A DNA stretch of 64,000 nt from Bryum argenteum (Eukaryota; Streptophyta; Bryopsida; Bryales; Bryaceae): positions 3,707,409-3,771,408 of the forward strand of contig CM073328.1 of NCBI GenBank assembly GCA_037043015.1, read 5' to 3'. The translations under genes were made by a program, and so were the position numbers. Position 1 is the first letter of the stretch. Each line of letters begins with the position of its first letter. Positions 11,776 to 23,019 of the stretch are shown here, piece by piece. The notes under the pieces are model-generated. The model saw only the letters and a program-made list of their open reading frames with translations, searched no databases and was not told the origin of the DNA.

Positions 11776-13617
11776 CTAAACAAGTACCCAACCTCGAATC
11801 CTACCACCAAAGCGTTGACTCATGTACAAAATAAGGTAACTTAAGTATGCCGAAAGTGTAGCCACCATAGTGTGCTTCCACCCATTACAAAATTTTAGCA
11901 AATCACCGCCGCTGCAAGCTTCTTTTGCACTTTCCCTCAGGGTCGGCCTTTTCACTTTCAATTGCACCATCCTAGCCTTGGCAGCAACCAAATGCAACCT
12001 TTGAAACCTCAATTTTTTTTTCATGATCCTACTATGTGAAGCAAGCTCTGTACTAGCAAGATACGACAACCTTCTACCATCACCTGTCCCCCGCAATCCC
12101 CTCTTATCTATACTCTTTTCTTCCCTGACAACTCGCATTCTAAAATCATCTTGAACAATTATGGAGGCACACATGGAACAAGTAAATTTGTCAAAGGGTT
12201 TTCCCGTCATACTAAACCTTATACAATTAGAATGTCTGAACGTCCCTGAAACTTTACAAACTAGCCCGTATGCAGAAATAACAACATCTACATGAGGTTC
12301 TGGATACCAGCAACCGCCTGGATGCGAATCATTAAGCAAAGCTTTTATGGGATAAACACTCCCACGATACGTACAGTTTTCTTGCCAGTAACCCCAACAC
12401 ATTAGACCCTTAAAAAAAGACTCATCATAGTTAAGAGATTCACTTACATGCCCCTTTGAGTCAGAATGTCTGAACCAAGAGTGTAGTGAGGGTTGGCTAA
12501 CGCCACTTGAGACTGACCGAGTTGGTCTACCTCTCTTTCCAGAAGTGAGAGCCGATTTGGAAGATGTTGCGGTGTCTATCCTCTCGACAGCAAGTGCATG
12601 TTTGGTCCCTCCCAAATGATTTCGCAGATTGGCCTCCAAGTTCTTTTTAGGAGGGCACAAGGCCATAAAGTCGCTGCAATAAGAACACTTAGCCTTGTAC
12701 CAGTAGCTTTTAACAACATCAGATTGATTAGGATCTCCGACAACAACAAACGGTTTGTTCTTTGACTTCGCATCTGTATTCACAACCTCTAGAATGAGGA
12801 CGCCTTCTTGTACTAACCGCTTGTGATCTTCCGGCATTAGTACCACACTCTTACCCTTTCCCGCTGTTGACTGCGGGTGATAATCCCACTCAACACCCTT
12901 ATTGCGGTAGTAATGCTTCATGTGATTATCACTCTTCATGTGGCTTTTTTTAAAATTGTTGAACAAGTTATTAACCATTACGCTACTATGATTGCCTTGA
13001 CTACCACCGAATTCCTTATGGCATTCAGCACAGTAAACCTTCACAACACCAACATTGCCAACATCGTAAGATTTCAAGTGCCAATCATGATCCTCAAGAG
13101 AAATGGCTTTCAGCTCTCTCCTCAGTTTTGCTTCAACTTTAGCATATAATTCCAGGGCTTCCTTACAAATTAGAGACGAAGTGAGTTTAGGCTCACCTCC
13201 AGATGATACGTTACTAACCCTAGAAGAAGCTGCTGGATCTACCAAATCACATGCAGGGTCCAATGGCTCAACATCAACTTTGTTAGAATCAAGGCAGACT
13301 GCAGGCGAGGGAATTGACTCATCAACGATGGAGGAATCACCCACACGATGACGCTTGTTTGCAGGCTCGTCAACCCCGCATTGAGAAATTACATGCACAT
13401 CAGGTCGAATTGGGTTGAGGCGCTCTAGTTTTGACCTAATCCTGCAGTTTGAATCGGGATCCCAGAAATCGAAAGCGCCATCGACCACGCCCACGTCTTC
13501 AAGCATTACGCGTAGGGATTGGTAGTTCCGCACACTCGACTCGCAGAAAAGAGGCCCGATGAGCTCCGGAGTAGAGGTCTCATCCTCGAGTGAGTACAAG
13601 TTCATCTTGAACGCCAT
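11776..13617 (-). CDS. Multi-zinc-finger protein of unknown family
   Basis: A 613-codon frame from ATG at 13617. Three putative metal-binding clusters are visible: CAECHKEFGG with downstream histidines (about residues 195-240), CSYCSDF with a distal H-x5-H (about 310-340), and CSMCASI (about 475-480). Between them lie a basic, serine-rich linker and a segment with GYWQENCTYRGSVYPIKAL. The C-terminal part is basic (RMRVVREEKS, LKVKRPTLRESAKEA). The last 20 or so codons look unlike the rest, and a donor may lie near 11840, so the real 3' end may be spliced elsewhere. Paired CxxC fingers with distal histidines suggest DNA or RNA binding, as in BED/TTF-type fingers of transposases and their domesticated relatives, but no catalytic domain is visible. 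It is upstream of, and on the same strand as, the coiled-coil/RING gene. Confidence 0.6.
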   Translation of the reverse strand: MAFKMNLYSLEDETSTPELIGPLFCESSVRNYQSLRVMLEDVGVVDGAFDFWDPDSNCRIRSKLERLNPIRPDVHVISQCGVDEPANKRHRVGDSSIVDESIPSPAVCLDSNKVDVEPLDPACDLVDPAASSRVSNVSSGGEPKLTSSLICKEALELYAKVEAKLRRELKAISLEDHDWHLKSYDVGNVGVVKVYCAECHKEFGGSQGNHSSVMVNNLFNNFKKSHMKSDNHMKHYYRNKGVEWDYHPQSTAGKGKSVVLMPEDHKRLVQEGVLILEVVNTDAKSKNKPFVVVGDPNQSDVVKSYWYKAKCSYCSDFMALCPPKKNLEANLRNHLGGTKHALAVERIDTATSSKSALTSGKRGRPTRSVSSGVSQPSLHSWFRHSDSKGHVSESLNYDESFFKGLMCWGYWQENCTYRGSVYPIKALLNDSHPGGCWYPEPHVDVVISAYGLVCKVSGTFRHSNCIRFSMTGKPFDKFTCSMCASIIVQDDFRMRVVREEKSIDKRGLRGTGDGRRLSYLASTELASHSRIMKKKLRFQRLHLVAAKARMVQLKVKRPTLRESAKEACSGGDLLKFCNGWKHTMVATLSAYLSYLILYMSQRFGGRIRGWVLV

Positions 13618-13639
13618 CAGGCTGCAACAAGAAATTGAT

Positions 13640-13890
13640 CAACACCATCAACGAGGCATTCAATTCAAGCAAAATAGGGCGCTCCCAAAAAACCCTTTCA
13701 ACGCTGAATAGTTTGAGAGAACTTACATCCATCAACGAGGCATTCAATTCAAGCAAAATAGCGCACTCCCAAAAAACCCTTTCGACACTGAATAGTTTGA
13801 GAGAACTTACATCCATTAGGAGGCATTCAATTCAAGCAAGCGCTCCCAAAAAACCCTTTCAACGCTGAATAGTTTGAGAGAACTTACATG
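13640..13890. repeat. 84-bp tandem repeat, three copies, each with a splice-donor-like site
   Basis: A unit containing GAGGCATTCAATTCAAGCAA and TTTGAGAGAACTTACATC recurs at about 84- and 77-bp spacing just upstream of the zinc-finger gene start. On the minus strand each copy presents ATGTAAGT (ACTTAC at 13721, 13805 and 13882), a good 5' splice site. The acceptor-like TTGCAG at about 13622-13627 lies between the repeats and the ATG. Confidence 0.8.
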
Positions 13891-14635
13891 CGCTTTTAGA
13901 AAAACAATCGCAAATGTCCCTCGCAATCCCTGCACCGTGTTCACAATCGAAAGCGCCAGAACATAAGCAACACAGCGCTCACAAATCTCACACGGAAATG
14001 AAGCAAAAACCGACAGCAAAACATGAGCTCACAACTCTCTACAAGCGCCGCAGAAACCCCCACTCATAGCCGTTAGAGCAAATACGATCTTCCCATGGAT
14101 AACCTGCGGGATGACCCTGAATGTGCAATGAAGTCCGGTTGTTTTTCATCCATTTTAGTACAGCCTGTAAGGCAGGAATGGATTGTACCCTAAACAATAT
14201 TCCCACCAAAAATTAAATGATGGTATGGTAGTTCTAATAATAACCTACGGCAACCATTAAAGCAAACCCAATATTATTTATACATCTACTTCTAGCAAAT
14301 CCTACACCCTTTATTACATCAACAGTGTATAAATTTTATGTGGTATGAATAAATGAGACCCTACCATTGATCTCACGTAGTTTCCTACGCACAGGGTAGT
14401 AATCTCCCCGAGGATATCACAGAGTACACCATTGTATAGGCATGCAAATGCATGTTTTGATGTGACATGATATACTGTCATTTTAAAGGAATTGAGGTTT
14501 GTCAATAACATAATCGCCGTTTCCTCATGTTCAATTTTTTTGCTTTTTCTTCTCTCAAAGTAATGGTGCGCGGAAATAGCTGGAGATTGCTGCTTTTGCT
14601 GTAACAGAATATAAATTAAACGTGAGTGGAGTTAC
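13891..14635. other. Intergenic region, no gene seen
   Basis: Probable promoter of the zinc-finger gene followed by AT-rich DNA. The last exon expected for AWPM-19 copy 1 should lie below 14636 but was not found here. Confidence 0.5.
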
Positions 14636-15257
14636 CAGTCTGCGAGGACGGTTACCACCAATGTGAATCTGCTTGCACGCAAGCCTGCAATTAACAGAGC
14701 GCGACTAGTTAGAGAAATTCGAGGACGAGATATCTACAACATCCCCTCTGTGGACGAGTATGGCAAATTCCCTGCGAAAGTGGAGGGAAGGTCCAACCAT
14801 CCCAATTTTCTCATAAAAGACTGTTTTAGAAGAGTTGCTAGAAGTGAGTCAACTTACCCCATGGCCAACAGAACCAGAAGCCAAGCGATCAACGAAGTGG
14901 CAGCAGCGGCAGCCAAGGACTTGCTCTTGAACTAGCGCATGTGATGAATACCCGCCAAGCATGACGCTAACCCCACCATGCAGGCGATCAGCGTGACGGG
15001 CAGAAAGAAGTCCTGGGTCACAACATTACCTGCAGTAACATACCACACCAACTCACTCAACAAAACTCCTCCCCGGAGCACCATACTAAAACAACCATGG
15101 CAAGGTCCCAGCACATACCGACACGGAGGCGGCCGGTTCCGTCATCGAAGTTGCGATTGAGAGCCCATCCAGCGAGGATTGCAGCAACCAAGTACAAACA
15201 GAAGTTGATGACCAGAAGGGGAGTGGCCAGCCCCCGTCCAACTCCCGCACCCCGCAT
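14636..15257 (-). pseudogene. AWPM-19-like gene copy 1, three introns, truncated
   Basis: Exons at 15257-15119, 15029-14858 and 14684-14636 carry the first three-quarters of an AWPM-19-type protein. The splice signals fit well (GTATGT..CTGCAG, GTAAGT..TTGCAG, then a GTAACT donor) and the phases join correctly. The start reads MRGAGVGRGLATPLL; conserved blocks GWALNRNFD, TLIACMVGLASCL and LAMG-LACKQIH follow. It is broken by an in-frame TAG at 14934-14932, where other copies have a Leu codon after HHMR, and the last exon (VVEAFII..) is missing. The three introns make it the most intron-rich member of the array. AWPM-19 proteins are small four-helix membrane proteins, induced by abscisic acid in cereals. 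Confidence 0.85.
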
Positions 15258-18252
15258 TGCTGGTATCACTACACTGATACGACACTGATACGAGCAGGGA
15301 TTGATCAGCGACGAGTTCGGAGGTGCGATTCTTGTTGGGAGTGTGATGATATAAGGGTGGTGATCCAGGCCGTTGTTGCCGGATTGTTCGACAACGCGAC
15401 GCGGTTCCAATTGGCTCGCGAGTATCATGTGTGTTCGCTTTTCAGTACGGAAGAACATGATTGCCAACCTATTCCACTTTCGGAAAAGAAGAAACTCCGA
15501 TCTTGCTTCTTCGAGGCCGGTGTGGATAGAGTGTTTCTCAATCTATTTTTGTTTTTGTGGATCTTTCTGTCGTCATAATAGCAAGCTCAAATGGATAATG
15601 TGATAATCCATACAGTGTTCTTTTTCGGAATGTATTCTGGAGCAATTGCATTGATAACAAGGTGCCAACATTGTGGTGCTTGAAGTTCTTGTGCATTTTG
15701 AAAAGGTGCTTTTTACCTCTCACCCTCTCACCCCTGTAGGTGAGCAGCCATAAAACAACCAAAAATCCTCTTTTGATGCAAGATGCAAATTTTTGAATTT
15801 CGACAGGCTTTGAAGTATGTAATCGTACAATCTAGTACCTAACTTGTACATGATCATGTAGACTAAATCTTAGATTTGAATTCCTCTCCATTTGTGGGAT
15901 CGTGATGTTCAAAATTGAAGAAAAAAAAGTATTGTTCCATGTGGTAGAAGGGCAAATTTAAGTTTTGGGGGCCAAAAAAATTATCTTTGAAAAGGAATTT
16001 GACATGAGGCTCTTCAAATTCTTGTTCTCACGTGAGTAAGGAATATGTCTATGTAATTTGTACCCTCATAGGATATATAAAAATTGAAGGCTTCATCTTT
16101 CACATGGAGGTATGCTGAAATTCAAATATATAAGCCCAATTTCAACAATTAAAAAGGCATTTAAATATTTATTGGATTGAAAATCCAAACAATGAGATCA
16201 TGCTTCTACCCTTTCTACATGTGAAAAAAACAAGACTTGAAAAAGAGTAAAATCTCAATTTTTGGTGAGTTTTTGAAGTTTCTACGTTTTGATCAACTTT
16301 GGGTAGATTTTGAGAATAAATGAACATATACTCGAGTTTGGGCAATTTTTGGCAGGTTTCAAATAGTTTTTTCGATTATGAGGAATTTTGGAGCATGAGA
16401 TGACCTTCTGGAAAGGTATGGAAAAACTCTACAACTTCAAATGGTTCCAACTTCATGCAATTTAAAAATAGTAAGTAAGAGGCTGACCAAACCCGATTTG
16501 GGCCTCACTCACTTTTAGAGGCTAAAATCAAAATTAACTACATTTTGGTTGATCCGCTTAAAAAATATATGTTGTTTATGCTAAAATTGAAACTTTGATT
16601 CAATATATCTCAAGATCCGTTCAGTGAAATATGATAAAAAATGGTCGGTAAACTAATTAGATAGTTATAAACAAGATCCTACGCTTGGTTGGACTTCTCA
16701 AAATGGATTGAAAAAATAATTGTTCATGGATTTCATATATAACCATCTAGAGGTTATTGTAGAGCTTTAATTTCCTGTAGAGGTTATGTCTTCGTCAATA
16801 AGTGATTGATGGGTCAAGCATATAAAATCCTAAAGGTGTGAGGGGTTTGGACAAAAAATAATATGTATAATAAATGTGCGTTTTGTAACTCTTATGAAGT
16901 ATTGCTCAAAAGACAGTACAAAGATCTTAATGCTTAGATTATATCAATAGGTTTGAATTCCTTCAAATAGTAATTATATATTTTATAATGAATTATAGAG
17001 CTTGAAAATGAGTAGAAGTTATAGTTTCTATTATGAGTAGTTGAAAATTGTTATGTTTGGTTGAAACTACCGTACCATAGCAAGTTCGTTTATAAATAAT
17101 TCTATCTTAAAAAAAACGTAAAAAATTGGAAATAACAAGCCGAGAGGAACAGAAAGTTGGGAAATTATGAGTTACTCCAATAGTCAAGTGGATGAGCTAC
17201 TGCAATAGTGAGAGCCTCCAGTTCATCTCTCTCCTTTGCATAGGATTTTCCAAAAAAAAAAAAAAACGAATTTCAAACAAATCTATTTCTGGTAGACGAA
17301 CCTTATTTTGTCAAAAAAAAAACAAAAATTGTTCGTTGAGGACTATTTAAACCTACTATGGTGGTATGGTATACGTTGAAGGATAGTCCACAAGAATATA
17401 AAGATACTCAAGTCGCGTGAACTTAATTTTCAATTAGCATAGTTACCACTTCACAAAAGTTCAAGTAATAAGTTCTTCAATCCAAAATCTTTTCTTGTCT
17501 ACATTTCTTGAATAAGTCCAGATTTAGTTAAATGTGACACGTTTTCAAAAAAATTGATCCATCAACTATAACATTTACATCTGCCAATTATAAGGTTACT
17601 AACAAGTTAATGCCACTTCAAAAAGTTATTCACAATTACAATTACACAGTCATGCCTTTGCACACCCTCTTCAACAAAACATATATTATGCTAACTCCTC
17701 ACCCTTTTCAAAGCAACTCAACAATCTACCTACATGTCTACAAGAGCTTCAACTTCACATGCAGACTGTCGGTGTAAACATGTCAATGAATCATCAAACA
17801 AGGCAATAATGTTTTTTATACACCGACTGATCATGATAGTCATGATACGTCAAAGCTGCATTTACTGAAATAACGAGGATGAAGCGTTATGTACTCAACA
17901 TATACAATTGCTGCATTCGTAACTCTCCTTCAAAAACTGATTGGTTCATCAATGACAGAGCTCAAAAAAAGCATGCTATCAAATCTGATCAGGATTTGGG
18001 GCAAGCAAGTGAGAAGTACATGAATCGTACTTACAAGCTTCAGATATAATCCAAGAAGCTGTGAGGAACACATGTCATGATAAATATGCATATGTAACGC
18101 GAGATAACCTAGATGAGTAACGATGATCGAAAGAGGCTTGTTTACAACGACGACCACCGAGATGCGTCACCCTAACTCTACTAAATCATATACAAAATGT
18201 TACATGATTGACCTCACAAATACATGAGGGGAGAACATTTCCAAAAAAACTC
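15258..18252. other. AT-rich spacer between AWPM-19 copies 1 and 2
   Basis: The first 150 bp upstream of copy 1 are conserved with the other copies and include a TATATC-like box near 15345-15352 (minus strand). Around 16540-16800 the spacer is homologous to 55060-55230 and 61190-61400 (shared motif TTAGATAGTTATAAACAAGATCC), showing that spacers were duplicated with the genes. The rest has poly-A/T runs and no gene. Confidence 0.6.
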
Positions 18253-18996
18253 TTAGTAACCATGGTGCGCCGGGTTGGCCACATGTCCGACGGGAATCTG
18301 GATGTCGGTGTGGTGGCCGTAGTCCGTGTGGTGCTGGTGGTTCACTCCTCCCATTCCAACTCCGGGAGCTCCGGCATTAGTGTTGTGACCCGCCTTTCCG
18401 AAACCCAAGTGCAGCGACAACAAGTAGAGAGGCTCGTACAACGCCAGGATGATGATGAATGCTTCCACCACTCTCTGCTCGATTCATGCATGTATCACCA
18501 GTAAGACAATGACATAATTCATAGAAACTGCTAACTTTCCTTTGATCTTACAATGCACGAGTTAAGGACCTCATTCTCTCCTCGTCACGTCCAGATTCTT
18601 AATGGTGCACGAACAAAATTCAGTGCTTACCAGTCTGCGGGGGCGGTTGCCACCAGTGTGAATCTGCTTGCACGCAAGTCCCATGGCCAACAGGACCAGA
18701 AGCCAAGCCATCAACGAAGTGGCAGCAGCGGCAGCCAACGAGTCACTCCTGAACAACCGCATGTGATGAAATCCAGCCAAGCATGACGCCAATCCCACCA
18801 TGCACGCAATCAGCGTGATGGGCAGGAAGAAGTTCTGGGTGACATTGTTACCCACACCTCCTTCACCGCGGCCGATGCCGGCGTCAAAGTTGCGGTTGAG
18901 AGCCCATCCAGCGAGGATTGCAGCAATCAGGTACAAGCAGAAGTTGATGATCAGTAGGGGAGTGGCGAGCCCGCGTCCAAGTCCTGCACCCGGCAT
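18253..18996 (-). CDS. AWPM-19-like membrane protein, copy 2, one intron
   Basis: Exons 18996-18631 and 18474-18253 join in phase 0 across a 156-bp intron (GTAAGC..GAGCAG) to give about 195 residues. Four hydrophobic segments (about residues 10-30, 55-80, 90-112, 125-148) carry the family blocks GWALNRNFD, MVGLASCLAGFHHM, SLAAAAATSLMAW and LAMGLACKQI. The C-terminal tail is rich in Gly, His and Asn (MGGVNHQHHTDYGHH). Family members are small plasma-membrane proteins linked to abscisic acid, dehydration and cold responses; in rice a member has been proposed as an ABA importer. The intron position equals intron 3 of copy 1. A TTATAG box lies about 100 bp upstream (19096-19101, minus strand). 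Confidence 0.9.
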
Positions 18997-20309
18997 TGTG
19001 CTAGCTAGCTGGTATTACTATACTGATACGAGCAGAGACGGATCCGTGAGGAATCGAAAGCTGCAAGAATAGTTTGCAATGGGTGTGGAGGATGCTATAA
19101 GGGGGTGGAGAGGGAGGCCGGAGTGCCGGATTGTTCGACAGCGCGATAGTTTTCCAGTTGGCTCGCGGTGGCGTGCAAAGATCGGAACGCGGACCAAGTA
19201 CCAAGCATTTTTCTCTTTTATGTCAAAATATCAAATATTGCAGACCTATACCAACCCCGGAACTTCTGACCAAAAAGTTGTCGGGTTTACAGTAAAGATG
19301 TTCTCAAATGTTCGCTAAGCTTTTCTCAAATGGAGCAGGCTGTACATTGATTGGTTCAAAAAAATGGAAAAAGCAAAATAAAAATGGAGCAGGCTGTGAA
19401 ATGGAGTTCTACGTGGCGCGTGCACTTTAGGCTTCACATGGGGGAGGCTATCATCATTCATGTTAAGATCCGTGTCGGGAAATCAATGCAAAGCCGAAGG
19501 CGACAAGTTTTCTACATAACGTTCAGCAGCTTCTTGGTGTTTTCATACTCTGTCCGTTCCCACAGGGGTCAACATTCCGAAAGCGTTCCATTTCGCATCA
19601 CCTTCGTAGCTACCTGCTGTGCACATTCTTCTCCCACAGGGTATGACATTCGGAACTGACCACGATAGAGCTCGTACGGAAATCCTGAATGAGCTGCCAA
19701 TAAAAGTGTAGGGGTGTGATTGTGCTGAGTGCCTAAGTGTCTATTTCTGGAATGCGCTCAAGGGACGGAACTTCGGGTGCGAGGAAGCCGTTAATGTCTC
19801 TCCGATTCTTCAGAACGCGTGCAACTTTTGTCAGAATTTTCATGTTTCGGAGCTGCTGGTAAAGCTGCCACAAGCTGGATTATCCCCCTAGGTCAAGCAT
19901 GGCATGGCATCCGTCATGGACTGGTCGTTGCCATCCAGAGTAGGTGCACTCTCCGTCACGCGGAGTGCACCTACTCTGGATGGCAACTGAGAGCATGCCA
20001 TGAGGCTGGAGTTGTAGGGTTCTAGTCGTAGGGAGAACCCTAGCTTACGCAGGAAACATGTAACTCTGCTTGTAACTCTACCAATATGGTCGACGTTTTC
20101 TGGATTATAGCTCGTAGTAATGTCAAGTTTTACAGTTTTTTCTCTCACATTTGACGTTTCTAATAACCAATGCAAGCGTGCCTCGTGGCGGCACACAACC
20201 CTTTGAAGGCTTCTGTAGCTCTGCTTACTGGCCCCCTATGATTTGGTTGGCTCGCTCGCCGGGCCTTGCTGCCTCCTTCGGCACGCCATACAAGCTTTCA
20301 CCGGCCCAA
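18997..20309. other. Upstream region of AWPM-19 copy 2 and spacer
   Basis: The first 320 bp match the promoter regions of the other copies. Beyond this, no gene is convincing. A perfect hairpin lies at 19927-19987. GGCATGGCATCCGTCATGGA at about 19906-19925 is repeated in inverse near 20705-20730, bracketing the MITE at 20310. Confidence 0.5.
19927..19987. repeat. Perfect 25-bp palindromic hairpin
   Basis: GTTGCCATCCAGAGTAGGTG followed by CACTC (19927-19951) is exactly inverted at 19963-19987, with an 11-base loop. Nothing coding is nearby. It could be a cruciform-forming repeat end or a short transcribed hairpin. Confidence 0.8.
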
Positions 20310-20697
20310 GAGCATGCCCAACCCGTACTGTGGGCCACAAACTCGTGCCTTGTTTGAAGTGTGAGGAACCCTAGCCCACGCACTATCCCTGCAACCCGGC
20401 CAAGAGGGCACTGAGGTTTCCTTTATTCTAGCACACCATAACTCCAAGTTATCATGTGCTTTCACTCACATTTTAGCGTCCATATTAACCATTGAAGAGT
20501 GTTACATGGCAGAGATTTTATTGGCAAATAATGGTTTCTATTATAACTGGCTTGTTGCAAAATTCGATTGGTGAGTGGCCTTTTCCTCTGCCTTGCATTC
20601 CGGTCTCGTGTGAGATTCCTACACCCCATTGAACGCCGCCTGCAAGCTTTTCATGCAGCCTAGCGGCCCGCCCTAAAGTACAAGGCTGGGCATGCTC
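20310..20697. mobile_element. MITE with GAGCATGCCC termini (family B)
   Basis: Begins GAGCATGCCCAACC and ends with the near inverse GGCTGGGCATGCTC; 388 bp, no coding. Its interior (CACATTTTAGCGTCC, TGTTACATGGCAG) matches the element at 57755-58791 and gives the empty-site reference for the MITE nested there. No target duplication is clear for this copy; the other copy has TAA on both sides, as in Tourist-like elements. Confidence 0.65.
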
Positions 20698-21785
20698 GGA
20701 CCAGTCCATGATGGATGCCATGCCATGCCGATCACATGTCCAAAGGTTTGAGTTCTTGAAGTTCTTGGCTTCTTATTGTCTTGCTCATCAATAAAATTAT
20801 GTCCACTACTAAATTTTCCATTTGGTTTCCCCACAATATGACATCTGGGAACAAGTTACCATATTATGGTGTATGAAAATGTATTGAATCCTGATTTTGT
20901 TTTTAGAAAAGGATCTTGTGTTAGTGAAACATAATTTAATAGAAAAAGTCAAGAAGATACTTTTATATTTGTTCACGACAACTTCAAATGCTTTTACTAC
21001 ATTAAAAATTATATTTGGTGTTGACAACAGTGAATGTGAACAACAACACTAAATGCAAATGACAACACCAATTGTCAAAAAGGGTAGACTTATTTATAAC
21101 AACTCTAAATGCCAACTACAACACCAATTGTCAACAATTGTAAATTCTAGAGAATATTAGTAAAAAGGAGTTGACATTTAGTGTTGGATTTCAAGCTAAA
21201 GTAACCCCGACTTCAATTGAATGCTCCAACTCATTCACTTTTCTCATCTTGGTGACAAATTGAATACGACACAAATGCTCATAGATAACACTTTCAACAT
21301 CAGATCCCATTTCCTTGAGAAGCACTTTTTCCACATCCTCAATCTTCCACTCGTGTATGTATAAAGCAAAGGATGCTCTATTTGCATATCACCCCTCTTA
21401 TCACTTCAAACAGAGCCGAAAAGAAAATCTTACCCTAAACCCTAAAAAGAAAAAAGAACTCTAAGCTTTACATTTCAACCAATTTGTTGATTGAGAAGTT
21501 AACTAGCGACCACTAAGATACTGAGAACAAGGGAGTTGGAAGGAGTAGGGAAGTAGGTCGCTGCAGCTGGACTCATCCCACGCGGACTCCAAGTCATTAA
21601 ACTCCTATGAGTCGGTGAACCCTTAATTCTTTGCTCGTGAAGATCTGCTCGACGAAATTCCCTCTCCCGTTTGGCATTTCAAAGTCAGAAAGAAGTAAAA
21701 CTTAAGAGATGCAGAGAATGGCTTAATACACTAATTGTCCATTACATGACTAATAGAGTTGTGACATGATTGAGGTGACTACACT
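20698..21785. other. AT-rich spacer with MITE-like remnants
   Basis: No gene is seen. At about 20995-21185 short words AACACTAAATGC and ACACCAATTGTCAA recur, resembling the interior of the CACTACACAAG MITEs at 54.7, 58.8 and 60.8 kb; this may be a decayed copy. Confidence 0.4.
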
Positions 21786-22055
21786 CACTACTAGAAAGGA
21801 GGGGGGTTTGCAACGCCACAAACGTTGCTTTTGAGTAAACGTTGCTAAAGTCTAGCAAAGTTTTAGAACTTGCTTGAGCAACGTTCTCAAAAAAATAAGC
21901 AACTTTTTCAACTAGATTATAAATAACGTTTCTTGGTGATCAGATAACGTTGCTTATTTTCTTGAGAACGTTGCTCAAGCAAGTTCCAAAACGTTGCAAA
22001 ACTTGAGCAACGTTTGAGAAGAAAACGTTGCAAACCCCCTCAAATTGTACTAGTG
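21786..22055. mobile_element. CACTA-type MITE, 270 bp, ACT target duplication
   Basis: Starts CACTACTAGAAAGG and ends TTGTACTAGTG; the subterminal GGGGGTTTGCAACG is inverted at the right end as CGTTGCAAACCCCC. ACT at 21783-21785 and 22056-22058 is a 3-bp target duplication, as expected for En/Spm elements. The interior is packed with direct and inverted GCAACGTT words, which resemble subterminal transposase-binding repeats. Confidence 0.8.
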
Positions 22056-22762
22056 ACTATTCGTCATCCAACACTACTATGATTTTTTTGTATAATCATA
22101 TTGGTTAAGTACGGATTGAATCATTAACAAAGCCTCACTCAAAATGTTGGAATCATAAAGGACATTATATTTTTACCTCATGTACATATGTATCAAAAAT
22201 TAAGACTTTGTAATAAATGTAAGCTATATACTCTAATTCACTTATCTTCACATCTCGCATCTCCCGAGTGTCATCTTTTTTGGTAGTTGAGGCCTAAGTC
22301 GGGAGTCCCTTCTTAGTTTCTTCCTTATGTCACTGTTCATAAGACTTTGTAATAAATGTAAGCTATATGTACACTCTAATTCACTTATCTTCACACTTTA
22401 AGTCTCACATTCTTTATAATATGAAAAGTGACACGTAGACAATGGTCAATCGGAGCCCACCTTAGCTCTAATTATAAGGAGATGCCCCAAATGTGAGATT
22501 ATGGAATGTGACATGAAGGGGGTTTAGGTGTATCTTCATTATCACTTAGATTAAGTTGAGATCTTGACTACAAGCTCGAGACTTGACGTGGAATCCAACA
22601 CCACAAATTTCATTAGGGATTGGATTCAAGTAAATGACAGAGATTTTATAATTATAAGGTTTCAATATATCGTCTAAAGAGTCAAATTTCTTCATTTGGT
22701 ACATGAGTGAGCTCATAACCAGTCTTTAATGATTGAAGCCTATTCGCACTCACCTCTACTAC
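22056..22762. other. AT-rich spacer, duplicated elsewhere in the window
   Basis: No gene. Part of it (around 22480-22720; motif GGAATGTGACATGAAGGG) is homologous to 52985-53180, 55980-56220 and 61590-62290, the 3' flanking unit of the AWPM-19 copies. Confidence 0.5.
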
Positions 22763-23019
22763 AACCCCAATTCCGTTAAAATGGCATTATTCTGGCAAAA
22801 TGGCACACCTCAACTTTCTGAACTGTAGTTCAAAAACCATGTGATATAACAGAATTTTAAGGTGACATTAGGGAAAATAAGTGACAATGTATATAAAGAA
22901 GTGATATCACAAAAAAAATTGTGATATTACAAAATATACCATTTTATATGAGCACAAATGTAAGATCTAGTGTGACAAAATGGCACATGGCATAGTGCCA
23001 TTTTAACGGAATTGGGGTT
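22763..23019. mobile_element. MITE with AACCCCAATTCCGTT termini
   Basis: The inverted ends AACCCCAATTCCGTTAAAAT and its complement bound 257 bp with no coding. A second copy, inverted, lies at 58078-58333. Here the element is flanked by a 15-bp direct repeat (ACTCACCTCTACTAC at 22748-22762 and 23020-23034), longer than expected for a DNA transposon of this size. Confidence 0.8.
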
